Shown here: piece by piece, positions 33,580-42,659 of the stretch
How positions within the stretch are numbered: the first letter of the stretch is position 1
Layout: each line of letters opens with the position of its first letter
DNA from: Nocardia puris
Lineage (GTDB): Bacteria > Actinomycetota > Actinomycetes > Mycobacteriales > Mycobacteriaceae
Direction: 5' to 3'
Assembly (NCBI RefSeq): GCF_003315035.1
Contig: NZ_QNRE01000006.1
Coordinates: 248,001 to 312,000, forward strand
Length of the DNA: 64,000 nucleotides
Notes under the pieces: generated by a model
Seen by the model: the letters and a program-made list of their open reading frames with translations, nothing else
Database searches by the model: none
Told to the model about the DNA's origin: nothing
Made by a program: the position numbers and the translations under genes

Positions 33580-34467
33580 TCACGGACGCAGCACCGACAC
33601 CAGGAATTCGGTCTGGTCGTACACCGCCTGTTCGAAGACGTCGTCGAAGTACACGTCGAAATGCCCCACCGGATACCGCTTCACGACCGCGTGCTTGGTG
33701 CGCTCGGCCGCCTTGAGCGTCGGCTTGGGCGGGGCCACCGAATCATCGTCGGCCACGGCGTAGAACACCGGCATCTTCAGCGCTTTGGCGTAGCGGCCCG
33801 GTTTGTCGAACAGCACCGAGAACGCCGCGCGCGCGGACACTTTCGGCTCGTAGGTCTCGCTCTCCTCGGCCAGCCGTCCGTAACCCTCCGGTACGTCGGG
33901 TGCGCTCATCAGCGCCGCGGCGCGCTTGCGCCCGGCGATCCGCACCCGAACGGGCTTGCGCCGCAACGGTCCCACGAGCAGATCGGTGGCGGCGATGGTG
34001 GCCACCTTCACCACGCTGGTCGGCCCCTTCGCCCACGTCGAGGCCCAGCCGCTGGTGAACGGCACCTGCGCGACCACCGCGGCGATGTAGTCGTCCTCCG
34101 GCGCCACGGACAGCACGTGCCCGCCCCCGAAAGACGTGCCCCACAGCGCGATCCGCGTCTTGTCGAAACCGCGCAGGGTGCGGGCGTAGGCGATGGCGTT
34201 GCGCCAGTCCTCGCGCTGGCGGGCGATGTGCAGCAACTGCCGGGGGTCGCCCTGGCTGGCGCCGAAATGCCGGTAGTCGAACACCAGCACCCCCATTCCC
34301 GCCGCGGCGAACCGGCGTGCGTACCTGTCCAACCCCATTTCCCGCGTGCCCCCCAGACCGTGCCCCATGACCACCAGCGGCCGGGGCTTGGGGACGCCTG
34401 CGGGAGGGTACAGCCAGGCGGCGCACTGCTGGCCGCCGGAGGGAAAACTGACCTCGAGACGTTCCAT
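33580..34467 (-). CDS. Alpha/beta hydrolase (dienelactone hydrolase/YcjY type)
   Basis: 295 residues from ATG 34467. Features: VVMGHGLGGTREMGLD (oxyanion loop), nucleophile elbow LWGTSFGGGHVL (Ser ~111), acid in VADDDSVAP and His in VGHFDVYFDD. No signal peptide. Family members hydrolyse a range of esters or peptides, and the substrate is unknown. It diverges from the RNase P RNA gene 70 bp away. The hexamer TACGGT 8 nt before the ATG suggests a short leader. Confidence 0.82.
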   Translation of the reverse strand: MERLEVSFPSGGQQCAAWLYPPAGVPKPRPLVVMGHGLGGTREMGLDRYARRFAAAGMGVLVFDYRHFGASQGDPRQLLHIARQREDWRNAIAYARTLRGFDKTRIALWGTSFGGGHVLSVAPEDDYIAAVVAQVPFTSGWASTWAKGPTSVVKVATIAATDLLVGPLRRKPVRVRIAGRKRAAALMSAPDVPEGYGRLAEESETYEPKVSARAAFSVLFDKPGRYAKALKMPVFYAVADDDSVAPPKPTLKAAERTKHAVVKRYPVGHFDVYFDDVFEQAVYDQTEFLVSVLRP

Positions 34468-34540
34468 GAGCCATTACCGTACTGGCGCGACCGGGCGCGT
34501 AGGGGACGGGGCGGTGCGCGGGGGTACGCTGGTGCGCGCG

Positions 34541-34956
<416 letters not shown>

Positions 34957-34963
34957 GCCTTCC

Positions 34964-34994
34964 GCTGTCGCGCTCGGCTTCCGGGCGCGACAGC
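34964..34994 (+). terminator. rnpB terminator hairpin
   Basis: Perfect 10-bp arms GCTGTCGCGC (34964-34973) and GCGCGACAGC (34985-34994), 7 nt after the P1 stem of rnpB. The remaining ~170 bp up to the nif3-like stop hold nothing recognisable. Confidence 0.65.
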
Positions 34995-35168
34995 GAGACG
35001 GCGATTCGGGCCCAGGTCCTCCTCGGAGGCTCGGGACAACCCACTTGGCACCGGCACGGATACCACGACGTCGACCGGGGGGACCGTTCCCAGCGGCCTC
35101 GTGGATTCGGACGATGACGAGAGCGTCCGCATACCACCGCGCTGGTAGTAGTTCCGGTTCCGCCTGGT

Positions 35169-36290
35169 TCAGCCCTCGGCACCCACCGTCCACGGGTCGG
35201 TTCGCAAGGTCGACACCCGGGTCTCCAGATCCGGGAGCGCCTCGCGCACAGACCCTTCCGCCTGGGCGCACCAGGGGAACTCGGTGGCCCAGTGCGCCGC
35301 GTCGACGAGGGCGGGACCGTTCTTGCGGAGGTGCTCGTCGGCCGGGTGGTGGCGCAGATCGGAGGTCACGTAGGCGTCGACGCCGCGGCGGATCACGGTG
35401 TTCAGGAACGAATCCCCCGCGCCGCCGCAGACCGCGACCCGCTGGATCACACGGTCCGGATCGCCCGCCGCGCGCACACCCCACACCGTCGGCGGGAGGG
35501 CGGCCGCGACGCGAGCGGTGAAGTCGCGCAAGGATTCCGGTTCGGGCAGGGTGCCGATGCGGCCGAGACCGAGGGCGGACGGCAGTTCGGCGCGCTCGGT
35601 GACGTGGTAGGCGGGCGATTCGTACGGGTGCGCCGCCCGCAGCGCCGCGAGCACGGCGGCGCGCCGGGAGGGCGGCGCGATCACCTCGACGCGATCCTCC
35701 TGTACCCGTTCGAGTTCCCCGATCGAGCCGATCGCCGGATCCGCTCCGGGCAGCGGCCGGAACTGGCCGATCGAATCCGCCCGCGACGCGCAGTCGCGGT
35801 AGTGCCCGGAACCGCCCGCGCCCGCCGCGAACAGCGCGTCGAGCACCGCGTCGGTGTGGGTGCGCGGCACCTGCACGACCCAGTTGTCCACGGGGCCTTC
35901 GGGTTTCGCTTCCAGCGGACCGGTGACGGTGAGTCCGAGCGCCGCGGCGAGCGCGTCGGAGACCCCGGGGTCGGCGGAGTCGGCGTTGGTGTGCGCGGTG
36001 AACAGGGCGCACCCGGAGCGGATGAGCCGGTGCAGCAGAGCGCCTTTCGGGGTGTCGGCGGCCACGGTGTCCACCCCGCGCAACAGCAGCGGATGGTGCA
36101 CCACCAGCGCCTGCGCGCGCCAGTCGATCGCCTCCTCGACCACCTCGGCGGTCGCGTCCACGGCGAACAACACCCGCCGCACCTCGTCGCCCGGATCCCC
36201 GCACACCAGCCCCACCGAATCCCACGACTCCGCCAGCCGCGGCGGGTACGCCGCATCCAGTACCCCGATGAGCTCCGCCAGCGTCGCCAC
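35169..36290 (-). CDS. Nif3-like dinuclear metal center protein (DUF34)
   Basis: 373 residues. The start is set at GTG 36290 (MATLAELIGVLD), which matches the family start; an ATG/GTG eight codons upstream (36314) is possible. Metal-binding motifs: LVVHHPLLLRGVD (two His), FTAHTNADSADPGVSD, and in the C-terminal half DLRHHPADEH. The long form carries an inserted PII/CutA-like domain (~130-250) with VEVIAPPSRRAAVLAALRAAHPYE. Homologue of Rv2230c. It is widely conserved, proposed as a GTP cyclohydrolase I-like or NAD-repair related protein, with function unsettled. Confidence 0.9.
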   Translation of the reverse strand: MATLAELIGVLDAAYPPRLAESWDSVGLVCGDPGDEVRRVLFAVDATAEVVEEAIDWRAQALVVHHPLLLRGVDTVAADTPKGALLHRLIRSGCALFTAHTNADSADPGVSDALAAALGLTVTGPLEAKPEGPVDNWVVQVPRTHTDAVLDALFAAGAGGSGHYRDCASRADSIGQFRPLPGADPAIGSIGELERVQEDRVEVIAPPSRRAAVLAALRAAHPYESPAYHVTERAELPSALGLGRIGTLPEPESLRDFTARVAAALPPTVWGVRAAGDPDRVIQRVAVCGGAGDSFLNTVIRRGVDAYVTSDLRHHPADEHLRKNGPALVDAAHWATEFPWCAQAEGSVREALPDLETRVSTLRTDPWTVGAEG

Positions 36291-36569
36291 GCCGCACCCG
36301 CCTTCCCTCGTCACCGATCCGGCACACCACCGACCGCGCGGGGCGGACGGTCAGCCCACGATATCGGCGCGCACCGGGACGGGATCGGGGTGCTCGACGG
36401 AGACCGGCAGTAGCAACGCCATGCGCCGGCCTCGAGCACACAGAACACGGCGCCATCGGATCGTCGTGGACTCGATGATTCCGTGACCGCAACGCATCCG
36501 AGCCCGGCACAACCGGTCGACCCCGGCGGCCTCCCACACCACTAGTCCCCCGGGCGGTGCAGTTCGGCC

Positions 36570-37607
36570 CTAACCCGACCGCAGCACGGCCCCGAGCCCG
36601 GCACACAACCGGTCGACCGCCGCAGCGTCCCGCACCGCGACGCGGAGGTGGTCGACACTCAACCCCGGAAACGTATCGGCGCGGCGGACCGCGATCCCGT
36701 GCGCGGCCAGATGCGCGCGGACTGCGGGCCCGTCAGGGACGCGCAGCAGCAGGAACGGCCCGTGGGCGGGGGTGTGGACGTCCACGCCGAGGGCCGAAAG
36801 GCGCGCGACCATCGCCTCGCGCTCGACCGCGATCTCCTCGGCCAGGCGGTGCGACTCCGCGACCGCCGACGGTTCGGCGGTCGCGCGGAACGCTTCCAAT
36901 TGGAGGGTGCCCAACGCCCAGTGGGGGCGGCCGTGGGCGAGGCGGGCGAGCAGGTCGGGGGTGCCGAGGAAGTACCCGCAGCGCAGGCCCGCGAGCGCCC
37001 ACGTCTTCGTGAGACTCCGCAGCACCAGGAACCCGGGGTCCGCCGCGACGGATTCGCGTTCGCCGGGGACGGCGTCCATGAACGCCTCGTCCACCACCAC
37101 GACGCGGCCGGGCCTGCGCAGCGCACGCAACGACGCCGCGGGGTGCAGTACCGAGGTCGGATTGGTGGGGTTGCCGACCACCACCAGGTCCGCGTCCTCG
37201 GGCACGGCGGCCGGGTCCAACACGTACGGCGGCTCGAGGAGCACGCGGGTGACCGGCACCCCCGCCTCCCGCAACGCCAGCTCGGGCTCGGTGAACGAGG
37301 GATGCACGACGGCGGCCAACCGGGGCGCGAGCTTCGGCAGCAGCGCGAAACCCTCCGCCGCGCCCGCCAGCAGCACCACGTCGTCCGGGTCGCGGCGATG
37401 GCGCTCGCCCACGGCCACCCGGGCGGCCAGCTCCTCGCCCGCGTCCGGGTAGCGCCCCAGGTCCGCGAGGCGGGCGGCGAGCCGCGCGCGCAACCAGTCC
37501 GGCGGCGCGCAACCCCGCACGTTGACGGCGAAATCGAGCATGCCAGGCCGCGCGTCCACGTCGCCGTGGTGGCGCAGCAGCGCGTGGTCGACTGTGTCGG
37601 AGGGCAC
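36570..37607 (-). CDS. cobC: Aminotransferase, L-threonine-O-3-phosphate decarboxylase-like (CobC/CobD-type)
   Basis: 345 residues from GTG 37607. Fold type I PLP enzyme: AGAAEGFALL in the cofactor-phosphate region, VVGNPTNPTSVL (Asn and Pro of the pyridine site), VVDEAFMDAVPGE (Asp contacting the ring N), and the Schiff-base lysine in LRSLTKTWALAGLRCGY (about residue 215). It resembles histidinol-phosphate aminotransferases. Position next to Nif3 and the low-MW phosphatase matches Rv2231c (cobC), which would make aminopropanol phosphate for the cobalamin nucleotide loop. A histidinol-phosphate-like substrate cannot be excluded. Confidence 0.83.
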   Translation of the reverse strand: MPSDTVDHALLRHHGDVDARPGMLDFAVNVRGCAPPDWLRARLAARLADLGRYPDAGEELAARVAVGERHRRDPDDVVLLAGAAEGFALLPKLAPRLAAVVHPSFTEPELALREAGVPVTRVLLEPPYVLDPAAVPEDADLVVVGNPTNPTSVLHPAASLRALRRPGRVVVVDEAFMDAVPGERESVAADPGFLVLRSLTKTWALAGLRCGYFLGTPDLLARLAHGRPHWALGTLQLEAFRATAEPSAVAESHRLAEEIAVEREAMVARLSALGVDVHTPAHGPFLLLRVPDGPAVRAHLAAHGIAVRRADTFPGLSVDHLRVAVRDAAAVDRLCAGLGAVLRSG

Positions 37608-37710
37608 GGCACCACACCCTACGTGGCGCGCGCGGGGGCGGACCGGCCAGAATGGCTGTCGTGGGTGAGCTGCGTGTGGTCGTCGCCGGGTCCGGGAAGC
37701 GGGAGTGCTG

Positions 37711-38217
37711 ATGGAGCGAGCCCGTCTGTCCGTCGCGTTCATCTGCACCGGCAATATCTGCCGTTCGCCGATGGCGGAGAAGATGTTCGCGCACCACTTG
37801 GACGAGTCCGGCCTGGCCGACCTGGTCCGGGTGTCCAGCGCGGGCACGGGCTCCTGGCACGCGGGCGACGACGCCGACCCGCGCACCACCGCCACGCTGC
37901 GCCGCCACGGCTACCCGACCGGGCACGTCGCGGCCGCCATCGGCCCCGCGCACCGCGACGCCGACCTGCTGGTCGCGCTCGATCGCGGGCACGAACGCGA
38001 GCTGGCCCGCCTCGGCGTGCCGTCGGACCGCCGCCGGTTGCTGCGCAGCTTCGACCCTCGCGCCGACGGCCCCGACGTGCCGGACCCTTATTACGGGACG
38101 ACCGCCGACTTCGAAGAGGTCCACGACCAGATCGCCGCCGCCATCCCCGGCCTGCTGGACTGGGTGCGCGCCGCGCTGGACCTCGACCCCCTGTCCGCCG
38201 CGGACGGGCGGCCGTGA
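37711..38217 (+). CDS. ptpA: Low molecular weight protein tyrosine phosphatase
   Basis: 168 residues from ATG 37711 (GGGAG 5 nt upstream). The N-terminal P-loop VAFICTGNICRSPMAEKMF is the C-X5-R motif of LMW-PTPs, and the general acid lies in DPYYGTTADFEEV. Corresponds to M. tuberculosis PtpA (Rv2234), which is secreted and acts on host proteins; its cognate kinase gene ptkA (Rv2232) is not seen next to it here. The stop overlaps the SURF1 ATG by one base (TGATG), so the two are co-translated. Confidence 0.93.
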   Translation: MERARLSVAFICTGNICRSPMAEKMFAHHLDESGLADLVRVSSAGTGSWHAGDDADPRTTATLRRHGYPTGHVAAAIGPAHRDADLLVALDRGHERELARLGVPSDRRRLLRSFDPRADGPDVPDPYYGTTADFEEVHDQIAAAIPGLLDWVRAALDLDPLSAADGRP

Positions 38218-39089
38218 TGCGCCGCCTCACGTTCCTGCTGCGCCCGAGCTGGCTGATCCTGGCCGTGGTGGTGGCGGGGTTCGCCTATATGTGCTTCACG
38301 GTGCTCGCGCCGTGGCAGCTGGGCAAGAACACCGAGACCGAGCACCGCAACCAGCTGATCGCCGACTCGGTGCGCGCCGACCCGGTCGACGTGGTCTCGG
38401 TGCTCGACGACAGCGATCCCGAAGCGCACAACGAGTGGCGGCGGGTGAACGCGTCGGGCACGTTCGTGCCGGATTCGACGGTGCTGGTGCGGTTGCGGCA
38501 TCTCAACGGCGCTCCCGGGTACGCCGTGCTCTCGGCGTTCCGGCTCGAGGACGGCCGGGAGCTGCTGGTGGATCGCGGACTCGTCGCGGGCGTGGAGGGC
38601 ACCTCGAAACCGCCGCCGGTGGCCGAACCGCCGGCCGGTCCGCAGCGGATCGAAGGTCGTATCCGGGTGTCGGAAGGGGTGAGCCCGGATCGCGTGCCGC
38701 TCACCGAAGACGGCTTCCGCCAGGTGTATTCGATCGACACCGGTCAGGCCGCACAGGTGATGGCGCTGTCGCTGACCCCGATCCCCACCGGTGAGCGCGG
38801 CGGCTACCTCCAACTGTCGGAAGGCCAGCCCGCCGCCTTCAGCCCCGTCCCGCTCCCCCAGCTCGACGCCGGACCGTACCTGTCGTATGGGTTGCAGTGG
38901 CTGGCGTTCGGCATCATGGCACCGCTCGGCCTGGGGTACTTCGTGTATGCCGAGATGCGGGAACGCCGCCGGGAGAAGGCGGGCCGCACCGAGGCGCCTG
39001 CCGCACCGAAGGCCACCGCGACCGAACCCGCCGAGCCCGCGCCGCCGACCACCGCATCCCGCCTGGCCGACCGCTACGGCCGCCGCTGA
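38217..39089 (+). CDS. SURF1 family cytochrome oxidase assembly protein
   Basis: 290 residues. It has the SURF1 topology: an N-terminal membrane helix (WLILAVVVAGFAYMCFTVLAPWQLG), a large periplasmic-side domain with WRRVNASGTFVP and GYAVLSAFRLEDGRELLVDRGLV, and a C-terminal helix (LSYGLQWLAFGIMAPLGLGYFVYAE). The C-terminal tail is Ala/Pro/Thr-rich and cytosolic. It helps assemble the aa3-type cytochrome c oxidase. Homologue of Rv2235 in the same place after ptpA. Confidence 0.92.
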   Translation: MRRLTFLLRPSWLILAVVVAGFAYMCFTVLAPWQLGKNTETEHRNQLIADSVRADPVDVVSVLDDSDPEAHNEWRRVNASGTFVPDSTVLVRLRHLNGAPGYAVLSAFRLEDGRELLVDRGLVAGVEGTSKPPPVAEPPAGPQRIEGRIRVSEGVSPDRVPLTEDGFRQVYSIDTGQAAQVMALSLTPIPTGERGGYLQLSEGQPAAFSPVPLPQLDAGPYLSYGLQWLAFGIMAPLGLGYFVYAEMRERRREKAGRTEAPAAPKATATEPAEPAPPTTASRLADRYGRR

Positions 39090-39297
39090 GGTCGAACACG
39101 GCTCGGTCTTCCGGGAGCTCCCGGGCATCGACGAGCCGGCCGAGCAGGCGGTGCGCGTCGGCGTCGTGGGCGGCGATGCGGACGGCGAGTTCGCGGTGCG
39201 CGTCGCGGTCGACGTACTCCTTGTCGAGGCCGAGGCGTGCGACGGTCTCCCAGCCGATATCGGCGTAGCCGGCGCGCTGGCGCCACCGCCCCGCCCG
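39090..39297 (-). pseudogene. Possible coding remnant antisense between SURF1 and cobD
   Basis: On the minus strand, directly after an in-frame TAG (39300-39298), a ~65-codon stretch reads like protein: GYADIGWETVARLGLDKEYV and on through HRELAVRIAAHDADAHRLLGR to ARELPEDRAVF. Third positions are almost all G/C in this frame. There is no start codon in the stretch, and the frame runs on without a stop into the antisense of SURF1. It may be the middle of a decayed gene. A chance shadow frame is the alternative. Confidence 0.25.
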
Positions 39298-39298
39298 C

Positions 39299-39304
39299 TA
39301 CTCT
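39299..39304 (+). promoter_or_regulatory. Putative -10 element of a leaderless cobD transcript
   Basis: TACTCT lies exactly 6 nt before GTG 39311, the same arrangement as at glnE, ribH2 and the gamma-carbonic-anhydrase gene. No Shine-Dalgarno sequence is visible. Confidence 0.4.
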
Positions 39305-39310
39305 CGCCGG

Positions 39311-40267
39311 GTGCACACGGGGATCTCGACCGCCGCCGGTCTGCTGCTCGGATTCGCGCTGGACCGGGCGTTCGGCGATCCGCGCCGATGGCATCCGGTC
39401 GCCGGTTTCGGCACGGCGGCGAGCGCGCTGGAGTCGACGACCTACGCCGACCGGCGCGCGGCGGGCGTGCTGCACGAGGTGATCGCGGTCGGCGCGGTCG
39501 CCGGGGTGGGCGCGGTGTTGCGGCGCGGCGGCGTGGTGACGACCGCGCTCGCGACCTGGACCGTGCTCGGCGGCACCAGCCTGGCCCGCGTCGGGCGCAC
39601 CATGGCCGGGCACCTGGAGTCCGGCGAGGTCGAGGCGGCCCGCGCGTTGCTGCCCGCGCTGTGCGGGCGCGACCCCGCCGTCCTCGACGCCGACGGATTG
39701 GCCCGCGCCGCACTGGAATCCATCGCCGAGAACACCTCCGACGCGACCGTCGCCCCGCTGCTGTGGGGCGCGGCGGCGGGCGTGCCCGGCCTGCTCGGCT
39801 ACCGCGCCGTGAACACCCTCGACGCCATGGTCGGCTACCGCAACGACCGGTACCTGCGCTTCGGCTGGGCCGCCGCCCGCACCGACGACGTCGCCAACTT
39901 GATCCCGGCCCGCGTCACCGGCGTGCTCACCGCCGTCCTCGCGCCGCTCGCCGGCGGCCGCCCCGCCGCCGCGCTGCGCGCCTGGCGCCGCGACGCCGCG
40001 CACCACCCCAGCCCCAACGCCGGCGTGGTCGAGGCCACCATGGCGGGCGCGCTCGGCATCCGCCTGGGCGGGCCCACCCGCTACCGCCACGGCACCGAAC
40101 TGCGCCCCACCCTCGGCGACGGCCCCGCGCCCACGGTGCCCGACCTGCGCCGCGCGGTCCGCATGTCCGAGGCGGTCCAGGCGGCGTCGGTCGTTCTCGC
40201 CGCCGCCGTGGCGTACGCGCTCCCCGTTGTCCTCCGGCGCCTCTCGCGCCGCGGGCGGGTCGGATAG
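39311..40267 (+). CDS. cobD: Adenosylcobinamide-phosphate synthase, CobD/CbiB
   Basis: 318 residues, GTG start. Integral membrane enzyme that attaches the aminopropanol (phosphate) arm to adenosylcobyric acid. Family motifs: FALDRAFGDPRRWHPVAGFG at the N-terminus, ARAALESIAENTSDATVAPLLWGAAAG in the centre, YRAVNTLDAMVGYRNDRYLRFGWAAAR and HHPSPNAGVVEATMAGALGI. Several hydrophobic segments, the last near ~285-305. Homologue of Rv2236c in the same position after SURF1, but on the opposite strand relative to its neighbours. Confidence 0.95.
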   Translation: MHTGISTAAGLLLGFALDRAFGDPRRWHPVAGFGTAASALESTTYADRRAAGVLHEVIAVGAVAGVGAVLRRGGVVTTALATWTVLGGTSLARVGRTMAGHLESGEVEAARALLPALCGRDPAVLDADGLARAALESIAENTSDATVAPLLWGAAAGVPGLLGYRAVNTLDAMVGYRNDRYLRFGWAAARTDDVANLIPARVTGVLTAVLAPLAGGRPAAALRAWRRDAAHHPSPNAGVVEATMAGALGIRLGGPTRYRHGTELRPTLGDGPAPTVPDLRRAVRMSEAVQAASVVLAAAVAYALPVVLRRLSRRGRVG

Positions 40268-40418
40268 GTCGGCATCGCCGTCGGCGCGTGCACGGAGACC
40301 AAGACGGCAGTGCCGCGGACCGGCCCGCCACGACGCCCGCCGGCCACCGAATGTCACACTCGCCGTCCGCGCGTCGTCTACCTCGCGTACCCAGTCGAGA
40401 TCGGAAACGGTGGTCCCC

Positions 40419-41369
40419 ATGAACTCCGAGAAAGCAGGCCCCCTCGACGCGGCCGAGTTGGCGCGCCGCTTCGAGGAGCACCGCCCCTACCTGCGCAGGC
40501 TCGCCTACAGCACGCTGGGCAGCCTGTCCGACGCCGACGACGTGGTGCAGGAGGCGTGGCTGCGGTTGCAGCGACAGCACGAAGCCGGCGCGGTCGAGGG
40601 CATCGAGAATCTGCGGGCCTGGCTGAGCACCGTCACGGGGCGGCTCGCGCTGGATCACCTCGGGTCGGCGCGGGCGCGGCGCGAGCAGTACGTCGGGGAG
40701 TGGCTGCCGGAGCCGGAGATCACCACCTCCGACGATCCCGCCGATCGCGTCACGCAGGACGAGCGCGTCACCACCGCGCTGCTGGTGGTGCTCGAATCCC
40801 TTTCCCCCGCCGAGCGCACCGCGTTCGTGCTCCAGGACGTGTTCGGCATGAGCGGTCCCGAGGTGGCGCAGGTGGTGGGCCGCACGCCGGCCGCCGTGCG
40901 CCAACTCGCCTCGCGTGCCCGCAAACGCGTGGAGGACGGCACTCCGCGCTTCCCCGCCTCACCCGCCGAACACGAGCGGGTGGTGTCGGCGTTCTCGCGG
41001 GCCTGGCGTTCGGGCGATCTGGACACCCTGCTCGGCGTGCTCGACGAGAACGTCGGCCTCACCGCCGACGGCGGTGGCAAGGTGCCCGCCGTCCGCAAGC
41101 CGGTGCACGGCGCGGAGATCGTGGCCAAGCTGCTGCTCGGCTGGTACCACGCGCCGTCGGCGCAGGGCGCGTGGAGCCGCTCGGTGCTGGTCAACGGCGA
41201 AGCCGGGTTGGTGGTGTTCGACGGCACCCACGTCGGCGTGTTCTCGTTCACCGTCGACGCGGGCCGCATCGTCGCCATCAACGTGGTGCGCAACCCGGAC
41301 AAGCTGCGCGACCTGCCCACCGAGGGCGGACAGCCCTGGTTCCTCGATCAGGACGCGCCGGAGGCCTGA
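40419..41369 (+). CDS. sigJ: ECF sigma factor with C-terminal SnoaL domain (SigJ type)
   Basis: 316 residues from ATG 40419. Sigma region 2 (~10-80: FEEHRPYLRRLAYSTLGSLSDADDVVQEAWLR) and region 4 (~120-175: ESLSPAERTAFVLQDVFGMSGPEVAQVVGRTPAAVRQLASRARKRV) are followed by an NTF2/SnoaL-like domain (~185-310) ending NPDKLRDL, as in the ECF41/SigJ group, where the C-terminal domain modulates activity. No anti-sigma gene is adjacent. The usual ECF41 partner, a carboxymuconolactone decarboxylase or oxidoreductase, is not seen. The 3' end overlaps the ald gene by 22 bp tail to tail. Confidence 0.88.
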   Translation: MNSEKAGPLDAAELARRFEEHRPYLRRLAYSTLGSLSDADDVVQEAWLRLQRQHEAGAVEGIENLRAWLSTVTGRLALDHLGSARARREQYVGEWLPEPEITTSDDPADRVTQDERVTTALLVVLESLSPAERTAFVLQDVFGMSGPEVAQVVGRTPAAVRQLASRARKRVEDGTPRFPASPAEHERVVSAFSRAWRSGDLDTLLGVLDENVGLTADGGGKVPAVRKPVHGAEIVAKLLLGWYHAPSAQGAWSRSVLVNGEAGLVVFDGTHVGVFSFTVDAGRIVAINVVRNPDKLRDLPTEGGQPWFLDQDAPEA

Positions 41370-42463
41370 GCGGCCACCGGATAGCCGTGGGCGGCGGCGA
41401 CCTCCCTGGACAGGAGTTCGCCGGCGCCGGCGGTGAGCCCGCGCGCCAGGTCGGGGTGGGTGACGCACGCCGCCTGCCAGCCCTGGTCGGCGATCGCGCG
41501 CACGTACGGCAGGGTGGCGTTGGTGAGCGCCACCGTCGCCGTGTGCGGGACGGCGCCCGGCATGTTCGCGACGCAGTAATACAGCGAATCCGCCACGCGG
41601 TAGGTCGGATTCGCGTGCGTCGTCGGCCGCGATCCCTCGAAGCATCCGCCCTGATCGATGGCGATGTCGACCAGCACCGAGCCCGGCCGCATCCCGGCCA
41701 CCATCTCCTCGGTGACCAGTTTCGGCGCCCGCGCGCCGGGCACCAGCACCGATCCGATGACGAGATCCGCGCCGAGCACAGCCTTCTCCACCTCGGCGGC
41801 GTTGGACGACACCGTGGTGATCCGGCTGTGGAAGCGGGCGTCGAGTTCCCGCAGCCGCACCGGATTGGTGTCGAGCACCGTCACCCGCGCGCCCATGCCC
41901 GACGCCACCGACGCGGCGCTGCTGCCCACGACGCCGCCGCCGATCACCACCACCTCGGCGGGCCGCACCCCCGGCACCCCGCCGAGCAGCACGCCCGACC
42001 CGCCGAGCGGCGCCATCAGGTGGTAAGCGCCCACCTGGGGCGCGAGCTTGCCCGCGACCTCGCTCATCGGCGCGAGCAACGGCAGCGATCCGTCGGCGGC
42101 GCGCACCGTCTCGTAGGCGATGGCGGTGACTCCCGACGACAGGATGGCGTCGGTGCACTCCTTCGACGCCGCCAAGTGCAGATAGGTGAACAGCACCTGG
42201 TCGCGGCGCATCCGCGAATACTCCGGCGCGATGGGCTCTTTCACCTTCAACACCAAATCGGCCGTGCCCCACACCACGTCCGCGTCCGGGGCAAGTTCCG
42301 CCCCGGACGCGGCGTAGGCGCCGTCGCCGAAACCCGACCCGACGCCCGCCGCCGACTCGACCACCACTGCGTGGCCGTGGCGCACCAGTTCCCCGGCCCC
42401 CGCCGGGGTGAGCGCCACCCGAAACTCCTGCTCTTTGACCTCCCGTGGTACTCCGATCCTCAT
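41348..42463 (-). CDS. ald: Alanine dehydrogenase
   Basis: 371 residues from ATG 42463, the standard family length. NAD-dependent interconversion of pyruvate plus ammonia and L-alanine. Motifs: MRIGVPREVKEQEFRVALTP start, VLFTYLHLAASKE (catalytic His), APMSEVAGKLAPQVGA, Rossmann segment VVVIGGGVVGSSAASVASGMGA, VLVDIAIDQGGCFE and ANMPGAVPHTATVALTNATLPY. Cytosolic hexamer in relatives. Converges with, and overlaps, sigJ by 22 bp. Confidence 0.96.
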   Translation of the reverse strand: MRIGVPREVKEQEFRVALTPAGAGELVRHGHAVVVESAAGVGSGFGDGAYAASGAELAPDADVVWGTADLVLKVKEPIAPEYSRMRRDQVLFTYLHLAASKECTDAILSSGVTAIAYETVRAADGSLPLLAPMSEVAGKLAPQVGAYHLMAPLGGSGVLLGGVPGVRPAEVVVIGGGVVGSSAASVASGMGARVTVLDTNPVRLRELDARFHSRITTVSSNAAEVEKAVLGADLVIGSVLVPGARAPKLVTEEMVAGMRPGSVLVDIAIDQGGCFEGSRPTTHANPTYRVADSLYYCVANMPGAVPHTATVALTNATLPYVRAIADQGWQAACVTHPDLARGLTAGAGELLSREVAAAHGYPVAAQASGAS

Positions 42464-42647
42464 ACCGCCATCGTCGCCCACCCACTCGCGCTTGGCCACG
42501 ACGGCGCGCGGGCGCCGCACCCCGGGAGCTGCGGCACCCCGGGGCAATCGCTTCCGCGCCACTTCGACTCCGTCGCGCGGCGTACGTGAAACGGCCCCGG
42601 CCGTTCGACGCACGCGGGCCGCGCGGTGCCGGTTCGGCTCCGCCGGT

Positions 42648-42653
42648 TAGGTT
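42648..42653 (+). promoter_or_regulatory. Putative -10 element of the leaderless gamma-carbonic-anhydrase-like gene
   Basis: TAGGTT (TAnnnT) followed by exactly 6 nt (GCCCCC) and then ATG 42660. No ribosome binding site. Confidence 0.4.
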
Positions 42654-42659
42654 GCCCCC

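Noticed and set aside
36648..38216. Very long plus-strand ORF extending SURF1 upstream
   Set aside because: It is antisense to cobC and out of frame with ptpA. The SURF1 protein begins at ATG 38217 at the membrane helix.
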